Of a DNA stretch of 64,000 nt, positions 58,185-64,000 are shown in pieces. A model generated the notes under the pieces. The model did no database searches. It was not told the origin of the DNA and saw nothing but the letters and a program-made list of their open reading frames with translations. Position 1 is the first letter of the stretch; every line of letters starts with the position of its first letter. Made by a program: the position numbers and the translations under genes. The DNA lies in contig NZ_CP045994.1 of assembly GCF_016899425.1 (NCBI RefSeq), positions 3,348,001 through 3,412,000 on the forward strand. The letters run 5' to 3'. The stretch comes from Burkholderia sp. MS389. GTDB taxonomy: Bacteria; Pseudomonadota; Gammaproteobacteria; Burkholderiales; Burkholderiaceae.

Positions 58185-59171
58185 ATGAGAACCTCCGCTT
58201 CCACGCCTTCCGCGCCGGTGTCGACCGGCGCCGCACGCACCGGCGCGGGTCACGCCCGCCGCCGCCGCTTCGCCGCGCTGTCGCGCTTGCTGCCGTCGGG
58301 CCGCACCGTCGCGATCGGCGTGCCGTTCCTGTGGCTGGCCGTGTTCTTCGCGCTGCCGTTCGTGCTGGTGCTGAAGATCAGCTTCGCCGACCAGGTGATG
58401 GGCATCCCGCCGTACACGTCGCTCGTCGAGTTCAAGGACGGCGTCGTGCACTTCGCGCTGCAGCTGTCGCACTACGCGTTCCTGCTGCAGGACGACCTGT
58501 ACATCGCGACCTACCTCAGCTCGCTGAAGATGGCTGCCGTGTCGACGGTGCTGTGTTTGCTGATCGGCTATCCGATGGCGTACTACATCGCGCGCTCGGA
58601 GCCGAACCGCCGCAACGTGCTGATGATGGCCGTGATGCTGCCGTTCTGGACGTCGTTCCTGATCCGCGTGTACGCATGGATCGGAATCCTGAAGGACGAC
58701 GGCCTGCTGAACCACACGCTGATCGCGCTCGGCATCATCCACACGCCGCTGCGGCTCTATCACAGCGATGCGGGCGTCTACATCGGAATGGTCTATTCGT
58801 ACCTGCCGTTCATGGTGATGCCGCTCTATGCGCACCTCGTGAAGATGGACCTGACGCTGCTCGAAGCCGCGTACGACCTCGGCGCGAAACCGTGGGTCGC
58901 GTTCACGCGCATCACGCTGCCGCTGTCGAAGAACGGGATCATCGCCGGCAGCCTGCTGGTGTTCATCCCGGCGGTCGGCGAGTACGTGATTCCCGAACTG
59001 CTCGGCGGCGCCGACACGCTGATGATCGGCCGCGTGATGTGGGATGAATTCTTCAACAACATGGACTGGCCGATGGCGTCCGCGGTGACGGTCGCGATGG
59101 TGCTGCTGTTGCTGGTGCCGATGGCGCTGTTCCAGTACTACCAGGTCAAGGAACTGGAGGACGCGAAATGA
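58185..59171 (+). CDS. potH: Polyamine ABC transporter permease
   Basis: Inner-membrane permease of 328 residues with six hydrophobic segments. A long basic N-terminal region (ARTGAGHARRRRFAALSRLL) precedes the first. The permease-ATPase coupling loop is LLEAAYDLGAKPWVAFTRIT, the EAA motif. PFWTSFLIRVYAWIGILKDD is typical of PotH/PotB. The start follows potG by 10 bp; its stop overlaps the potI start by 4 bp. Confidence 0.95.
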   Translation: MRTSASTPSAPVSTGAARTGAGHARRRRFAALSRLLPSGRTVAIGVPFLWLAVFFALPFVLVLKISFADQVMGIPPYTSLVEFKDGVVHFALQLSHYAFLLQDDLYIATYLSSLKMAAVSTVLCLLIGYPMAYYIARSEPNRRNVLMMAVMLPFWTSFLIRVYAWIGILKDDGLLNHTLIALGIIHTPLRLYHSDAGVYIGMVYSYLPFMVMPLYAHLVKMDLTLLEAAYDLGAKPWVAFTRITLPLSKNGIIAGSLLVFIPAVGEYVIPELLGGADTLMIGRVMWDEFFNNMDWPMASAVTVAMVLLLLVPMALFQYYQVKELEDAK

Positions 59172-60007
59172 TCAAGCCGAGCAAACCGCTGTCGACGGGC
59201 GTTCTCGCCTTCGGCTTCCTGTTCCTGTACATCCCGATCATCAGCCTCGTCGTGTATTCGTTCAACGAATCGAAGCTGGTGACGGTGTGGTCGGGCTTCT
59301 CGCTGAAGTGGTACGCGGCGCTGCTGGACGACGACGAGTTGCTGACCGCCGCGTGGCTGTCGCTGAAGATCGGCCTGTTGACGGCCACCGCGTCGGTCGT
59401 GATCGGCACGTGGGCCGGCTTCGTGCTCGCGCGCTTCGGCCGCTTCAAGGGCTTCACGCTGTACACGGGGATGATCAACGCGCCGCTGGTGATTCCGGAG
59501 GTGATCCAGGGGATCTCGCTGCTGCTGCTGTTCGTCGCGCTGGAGCAGATGTTCGGCTGGCCGAAGGGGCGCGGGATGGCGACGATCTGGATCGGCCACG
59601 TGATGTTGTGCGTGTCGTACGTGGCGATCATCGTGCAGTCGCGCGTGAAGGAGATGAACAAGTCGCTCGAGGAGGCCGCGCTCGATCTCGGCGCGACGCC
59701 GCTGAAGGTGTTCTTCGTGGTGACGCTGCCGCTGATCTCGCAGGCGCTGCTGTCGGGGTGGCTGCTGTCGTTCACGTTGTCGATCGACGATCTGGTGCTG
59801 TCGGCGTTTCTGTCCGGGCCGGGCTCGACGACGCTGCCGCTGGTGGTGTTCTCGCGCGTGCGCCTGGGCTTGAACCCCGAGATGAATGCGCTGGCGACGC
59901 TGTTCATCACGGCCGTGACGATCGGCGTGATCGTCGTGAACCGGATGATGATCGCGCGCGAGCGGCGCCGGATGGCCGACTTGAAGGCCGCGTTCGCGAT
60001 GGCGTGA
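59168..60007 (+). CDS. potI: Polyamine ABC transporter permease
   Basis: Second membrane subunit, 279 residues, six hydrophobic segments. The start ATGA overlaps potH. The EAA loop is SLEEAALDLGATPLKVFFVV. Family segments VYSFNESKLVTVWSGFSLKW and LSIDDLVLSAFLSGPGSTTL match PotI. Together with PotF, PotG and PotH it makes a complete putrescine importer. It is followed 113 bp later by the DUF3138 gene, with a G-tract in the gap. Confidence 0.95.
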   Translation: MIKPSKPLSTGVLAFGFLFLYIPIISLVVYSFNESKLVTVWSGFSLKWYAALLDDDELLTAAWLSLKIGLLTATASVVIGTWAGFVLARFGRFKGFTLYTGMINAPLVIPEVIQGISLLLLFVALEQMFGWPKGRGMATIWIGHVMLCVSYVAIIVQSRVKEMNKSLEEAALDLGATPLKVFFVVTLPLISQALLSGWLLSFTLSIDDLVLSAFLSGPGSTTLPLVVFSRVRLGLNPEMNALATLFITAVTIGVIVVNRMMIARERRRMADLKAAFAMA

Positions 60008-60063
60008 ACGCTCGACTCCTTCAACGATAACAAGCAGTGCAGACAAGCATGACGCGCCGCCCC

Positions 60064-60073
60064 GGGGGGGGGG
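60064..60073 (+). repeat. Homopolymeric tract of ten G
   Basis: Ten consecutive G follow CCCC in the leader of the DUF3138 gene, 48-57 bp before its ATG. Such tracts are slippage-prone. It lies inside an in-frame upstream extension of the gene (from an ATG at 60049), though that extension is probably not translated. Confidence 0.8.
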
Positions 60074-60120
60074 CGCGATTCGATCCCGTTTTGACAGGCG
60101 CACGACTAGGAGAATCCGCA

Positions 60121-61686
60121 ATGAAGAAGAAACTGATCTGCCTGCTGGTGGCCGGCGCGTTGCCGGGCGTCGCGCTGGCCGGTTCCACCTCCGCCGAAAT
60201 CAAGGCGCTGCAGGCGCAGGTCGCGGCGCTGCAGAAACAGATGAAGGCGATGCAGGCGCAACTCGCCGCGAAGCAGGGCGGCGCGAGCGGCGGCATGGCC
60301 GGCGGCGGCAACGCGGTCGCGGTCGCCGCCGATCCGGGCTCGCCGGATTACGGCCGCGCACGCGCCACGCTGACCAACGACGAGGTCAGCGAAATGAAGC
60401 AGCAGATCGCGAACCAGCAGCTGAAGGTCGACTCGCTGACCGACGCGGCCACCACGGGCCCGCTCGCCGGCCTGTCGGTCACCGGCTACATCGATCCGAC
60501 CTACATCTACAACCGCGCGGCCGGCACGTCGTCGTTCCTGTTCGCGAACCACGAGAACGCGTACAACTACTTCAACAGCACGTTCGGCGACCTCTACCTC
60601 GACATCAAGAAGACGTTCGGCGTCGGCCCGATGGCGCCGTCGGCCGAAATCACGCTGATGCCGAACCGCGGCAACGGCATCACGCTGCTGCAGAACTCGC
60701 GCGGCTCGATCACCGACAACCTGCTGAACACCGCGGTCATCAACGTGCCGATCACCGCGGAAACGACGCTCGTCGCCGGTTTGATCCCGAGCTTCGGCGG
60801 CTACGAAGTGCAGCAGTCGAACCAGATGCTCACGCTCACGCACAACCTGCTGTACGATTTCTCCGATCCGGGCAGCTACGTCGGTGTCGGCGCGAACTAC
60901 ACGAAGGGCGCCTGGGCGTGGAAGTTCTTCCTCGGCAACGAGCAGTACCGCACCTACGGTTCGGTCACGCAGACGGGCACCAATGCGCTCGGCGACCCGA
61001 TCACCACGAGCAACAAGGTGCCGACCTTCACCGCGCGCGCGGACTACACGTGGTCGAGCGCGCTCGATCTCGGCGGCTCGTTCAACATCGGGCGGCAGAC
61101 GCTGTCGAGTGCGATCGATTCGGACGGCGTCGTCCACTACGGCCCGGGCGGCGCGGCGCCGAGCGGGTACGGTTCGTTCTTCTTCGGCGAACTCGACGCG
61201 ACCTACACGCTCGCCGATATTCAGTACAACGCCGAAGTCGACTACGGCCGGCAGCAGCATGCCGCGTTCAACGGCGGGCTCGCGCAGTGGTACGGGCTGT
61301 CGCTGCTCGCGCACCGCAAGTTCAACGCACCGGTGGTCGGCCGCATGGGCGTGACGCTGCGCTACGACCTGCTCGCGAACTCGAAGAACGGCGGCGGCGG
61401 CGGCGGCATCGCGCTGAACGGCAACGGGATGGACCCGAGCAACGGCTTCGGCGTCGATGCGGACTGCCTCGCGCAGTCGAAGGCCGGCGGCGGCCTGGGC
61501 TTCGAGTGCAAGGGCGCGGTGCGCCAGGACGTCGCGCTCGACCTGCTGTTCTATCCGACCCAGCAGATCACCGTGAAGGTCGAATACCGGCACGACTGGG
61601 CGAACAACAAGGTGTTCCTGCGCAACGACGGGTCGTACGGCAAGTCCAACGACCTGCTCGCGACGCAGTTCATCTATTCGTTCTGA
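60121..61686 (+). CDS. DUF3138 outer-membrane protein
   Basis: A 521-residue exported protein. Signal peptide MKKKLICLLVAGALPGVALA is followed by a coiled-coil (SAEIKALQAQVAALQKQMKA) and Gly-rich linker. A long barrel-like C-terminal part follows, with alternating hydrophobic strands and a final Tyr-Ser-Phe (TQFIYSF). The coiled-coil plus barrel layout resembles trimeric channel proteins. CTAGGAGAATC precedes ATG 60121, which is the chosen start. The position inside the polyamine operon, after the importer and before the oxidases, suggests an outer-membrane pore for polyamines. That role is inferred only from position. Confidence 0.85.
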   Translation: MKKKLICLLVAGALPGVALAGSTSAEIKALQAQVAALQKQMKAMQAQLAAKQGGASGGMAGGGNAVAVAADPGSPDYGRARATLTNDEVSEMKQQIANQQLKVDSLTDAATTGPLAGLSVTGYIDPTYIYNRAAGTSSFLFANHENAYNYFNSTFGDLYLDIKKTFGVGPMAPSAEITLMPNRGNGITLLQNSRGSITDNLLNTAVINVPITAETTLVAGLIPSFGGYEVQQSNQMLTLTHNLLYDFSDPGSYVGVGANYTKGAWAWKFFLGNEQYRTYGSVTQTGTNALGDPITTSNKVPTFTARADYTWSSALDLGGSFNIGRQTLSSAIDSDGVVHYGPGGAAPSGYGSFFFGELDATYTLADIQYNAEVDYGRQQHAAFNGGLAQWYGLSLLAHRKFNAPVVGRMGVTLRYDLLANSKNGGGGGGIALNGNGMDPSNGFGVDADCLAQSKAGGGLGFECKGAVRQDVALDLLFYPTQQITVKVEYRHDWANNKVFLRNDGSYGKSNDLLATQFIYSF

Positions 61687-61780
61687 TGCAGCACGCGCGG
61701 GGCGCCGTGCCGCACGCACGGCGTCCCGCGCCGTTTTCCGGCTGCGCGCCGTTCGCAGCCTTGTCGAGGGAGTCAGTTTC

Positions 61781-63085
61781 ATGACGCAGTCTTTCACCCG
61801 CCGCGCCGATGCGCTCGCGCGCGACTCGTATTACGAAGCCACGGCCACACGACCCGTGGCCGACGATCCGATCCTCGAGGATGCGATCGACGTCGACGTC
61901 TGCGTGATCGGCGCCGGTTTCGCGGGCCTGTCGACGGCGCTCGACTGCCGCACGCGCGGGCTGTCGGTCGCGGTGATCGATGCGCACCGGCCCGGCTGGG
62001 GCGCGTCGGGCCGCAACGGCGGCCAGGCGATCACCGGCTTCGCGAAAGACGAGGTGATCGAGAAACAGCTCGGCGCCGACGGTGCGCGCGCCGCGTGGTC
62101 GCTGTCGCTCGACGGCGTCGCGCTGATCGCCGAGCGCATCGCGCGCTACGGGATCGACTGCGACTTCACGCGCGGCTACCTGACCGTCGCGACGAAGCCG
62201 CGCCGCGTGGACGACCTGCGCGCGTGGATGAATGCCGCGACGTCGCGCTGGGGCCACCCGTCGCTCGCGTGGCTCGATACCGGCGAGATCCACGCGCGCA
62301 TTGCGTCGACGCGTTATCTGGCCGGCGTGCACGACCCGCTGTCGGGCCACCTGCATCCGCTCAAGTATTGCCTCGGCCTCGCCGATGCCGCGCGCCGCGA
62401 AGGCGTCGCGCTGTACGCGCACACGCCCGCGCTCGACGTCGTGCGCGGCGCGCGGCCGGTCGTGCGCACGCCATCCGGCGAAGTGCGCTGCCGCTTCGTC
62501 GTGTCGTGCTGCAATGCGGGCCCCGGCGGCGTGCTGCCGGCCGCGACCGCCGCGCGCATCGCGCCGATCGCGTCGTACATCATCGCGACCGAGCCGCTCG
62601 GCCGCGCGCATGCCGACGCGCTGATCGCCCGACGCGAAGCCGTGTGCGACAACAACTTCTTCCTCGACTACTTCCGGCTGTCGGCCGACGACCGGATGCT
62701 GTTCGGCGGCCGTGCGAATTCGGCCGGCGCGTCGCCCGCCGCGCTCGCCGAAGCGATCCGGCAGCGCATGGTCGGCGTGTTCCCGCAGCTCGGCGACGTG
62801 CGCGTCGAGCACGCGTGGGGCGGCTTCGTCGACGTCACGCGCAACCGCGCGCCTGACTTCGGCGCGATCGATCCGAACTTCTTCTACGTCCAGGGCTTCA
62901 GCGGGCACGGCGTCGCGCTCACCGGGATCGCCGGACGCGCGGTCGCCGGCGCAATCGCGGGCGACACGCGCGCGTTCGATCTGTTCGCACGCGTGCGTCA
63001 CCGGCGCTTTCCCGGCGGCGACGCATGGCGGCAACCGGCACTCGAGCTCGGGATGCTGTATCACCGCGTCCGCGAGCTGTTCTGA
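61781..63085 (+). CDS. puuB: FAD-dependent gamma-glutamylputrescine oxidase (PuuB-like, copy 1)
   Basis: DAO-fold flavoenzyme of 434 residues oxidising gamma-glutamylputrescine to the aldehyde. The FAD motif is VDVCVIGAGFAGLSTALDCR, then RPGWGASGRNGGQAITGFAK, typical of PuuB-type amine oxidases. YLAGVHDPLSGHLHPLKYCL and NRAPDFGAIDPNFFYVQGFS are the other family blocks. It follows the DUF3138 gene by 94 bp and precedes a paralog by 25 bp, transcribed together. The aldehyde would be handled by the PuuC-like dehydrogenase at 48974. Confidence 0.92.
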   Translation: MTQSFTRRADALARDSYYEATATRPVADDPILEDAIDVDVCVIGAGFAGLSTALDCRTRGLSVAVIDAHRPGWGASGRNGGQAITGFAKDEVIEKQLGADGARAAWSLSLDGVALIAERIARYGIDCDFTRGYLTVATKPRRVDDLRAWMNAATSRWGHPSLAWLDTGEIHARIASTRYLAGVHDPLSGHLHPLKYCLGLADAARREGVALYAHTPALDVVRGARPVVRTPSGEVRCRFVVSCCNAGPGGVLPAATAARIAPIASYIIATEPLGRAHADALIARREAVCDNNFFLDYFRLSADDRMLFGGRANSAGASPAALAEAIRQRMVGVFPQLGDVRVEHAWGGFVDVTRNRAPDFGAIDPNFFYVQGFSGHGVALTGIAGRAVAGAIAGDTRAFDLFARVRHRRFPGGDAWRQPALELGMLYHRVRELF

Positions 63086-63110
63086 GCCCTTTCACTCCGC
63101 CCTCCTCATC

Positions 63111-64000
63111 ATGCAGACATTCGCCAACCAGCCGCACGTCGCGTCGTACTACGCGGCGACCGCCAACGACACGACCCGCCACGCGCCGCTTGCCGGCACG
63201 ATCGACGCCGACGTGTGCGTGATCGGCGCGGGCCTCACGGGCCTGTCCGCCGCGCTCAACCTCGCCGAGCGCGGCCATTCGGTGACCGTGCTCGAAGCGT
63301 CGCGGGTCGGATGGGCGGCGAGCGGCCGCAACGGCGGCCAGTTGATCGGCGGCTTCGCGTGCGACATCGACACGTTCGCGCAATTCATGCCGGAAGGCGA
63401 CGTGAAGCGGATCTGGGACATGGGGCTCGAAACGCTGTCGCTCGTGAAGTCGCGCATCGCGCGGCACGACATCGACTGCGCGCTGGTGCCCGGCTACCTG
63501 ACCGCGGCGAACACCGCGCGCGACGCCGATGCGCTGAAACGCTGGCGCGACGAAGCCGCGAAGCGCTTCGGCTACGACCGCTTCCACTTCGTCGAAGCGG
63601 ACGAACTCCGCGACTACGTGCAGTCGGCCCGCTATTGCGGCGGCCTGTACGACCCCGACAGTGGCCACCTCCATCCGCTCAACTACACGCTCGGTCTCGC
63701 GCGGGCGGCCACCGACGCGGGCGTGCGCATCCACGAGAACAGCTGCGTGACGCACGTGCGCGACGTGTCCGGCGGCCACGTCGTCGAGACGAGCAGCGGC
63801 AACGTGCGCGCGCGCTTCGTCGTGCTCGCGTGCAACACCTACGTCGGCACGCTCGCGCCCGCATTGTCGAAGAAGATCATGCCGGTCGGCACCTACGTGA
63901 TCGCGACCGAACCGCTCGGCGAAGCGCGCGCCGCCGCGCTGATGCCCGCGCGCGCGGCGATCTGCGACAGCCGCTTCGTGCTCGACTATTTCCGGCCGGC
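63111..64000 (+). CDS. FAD-dependent gamma-glutamylputrescine oxidase (PuuB-like, copy 2; cut by window edge)
   Basis: The first 296 residues of a second PuuB-type oxidase. It begins MQTFANQPHVASYYAATAND. The FAD motif is ADVCVIGAGLTGLSAALNLA with VGWAASGRNGGQLIGGFACD; YCGGLYDPDSGHLHPLNYTL matches the corresponding block of copy 1. The two copies clearly share ancestry but differ at many positions, so this is an old duplication. Substrates may differ, for example other glutamylated polyamines. The C-terminal part lies outside the window. Confidence 0.9.
   Translation, partial: MQTFANQPHVASYYAATANDTTRHAPLAGTIDADVCVIGAGLTGLSAALNLAERGHSVTVLEASRVGWAASGRNGGQLIGGFACDIDTFAQFMPEGDVKRIWDMGLETLSLVKSRIARHDIDCALVPGYLTAANTARDADALKRWRDEAAKRFGYDRFHFVEADELRDYVQSARYCGGLYDPDSGHLHPLNYTLGLARAATDAGVRIHENSCVTHVRDVSGGHVVETSSGNVRARFVVLACNTYVGTLAPALSKKIMPVGTYVIATEPLGEARAAALMPARAAICDSRFVLDYFRP

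Noticed and set aside
60037..60120. Longer N-terminus for the DUF3138 protein starting at 60037 or 60049
   Set aside because: It would place a poly-Gly/Arg stretch before an evident signal peptide; a good Shine-Dalgarno sequence precedes 60121.

Overview
The window is high-GC, gene-dense bacterial DNA in the style of Burkholderia, most likely the B. cepacia complex or a close relative. This rests on the GC-rich codon use, the porin and LysR families, the KirBac-type channel, and the conserved block folB-ttcA-glmU-glmS. No rRNA, tRNA, CRISPR array, prophage, integrase or intact insertion sequence was seen. Both edges cut genes: an indolepyruvate ferredoxin oxidoreductase on the left and a PuuB-like FAD oxidase on the right.

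Layout. 1-2.1 kb: 3' truncated indolepyruvate:ferredoxin oxidoreductase. 2.2-3.7 kb: an intergenic stretch holding an old tandem array of about 55-bp elements repeated every ~88 bp (11 clear and about 3 decayed copies). This is the most unusual feature in the window. 3.7-15.3 kb: acetyltransferase, two GSTs, KirBac potassium channel, sulfate-binding protein, DapA-family lyase, a LysR/MFS divergent pair, a Fur-boxed TonB receptor and a LysR regulator. 15.3-19.3 kb: a three-subunit Tat-exported molybdenum aldehyde oxidoreductase (paoABC type). 19.8-32.5 kb: small lipoprotein, hydrolases, ghrA with a coupled upstream ORF, HMG-CoA lyase, YbaK-type deacylase and DUF1289 protein, EamA/Lrp pair, haloacetate dehalogenase, nitronate monooxygenase, LysR, porin and a BASS-family transporter. 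32.7-38.1 kb: an EAL-CBS-GGDEF protein, then a LacI regulator - sugar epimerase/isomerase - sugar kinase operon. 38.2-45.5 kb: small proteins, MidA-type methyltransferase, SDR, folB, ttcA, glmU, glmS. 45.6-48.9 kb: a toxin-antitoxin pair just past the glmS attTn7 position, two small unknown genes, an FTR1 iron permease with cupredoxin, and a copper chaperone behind a CueR-like promoter.

49-64 kb is a complete polyamine module. It holds an aldehyde dehydrogenase and PuuR-like repressor on the minus strand, then on the plus strand puuD/spuA, puuA/spuB, spuC, potF, potG, potH, potI, a DUF3138 outer-membrane protein, and two consecutive PuuB-like oxidases. Together these import putrescine and degrade it by both the gamma-glutamyl route and direct transamination. 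The order follows the Pseudomonas spu cluster, with the DUF3138 protein added as a likely outer-membrane component. No gene was identified by database search; all calls come from reading motifs and family resemblance.
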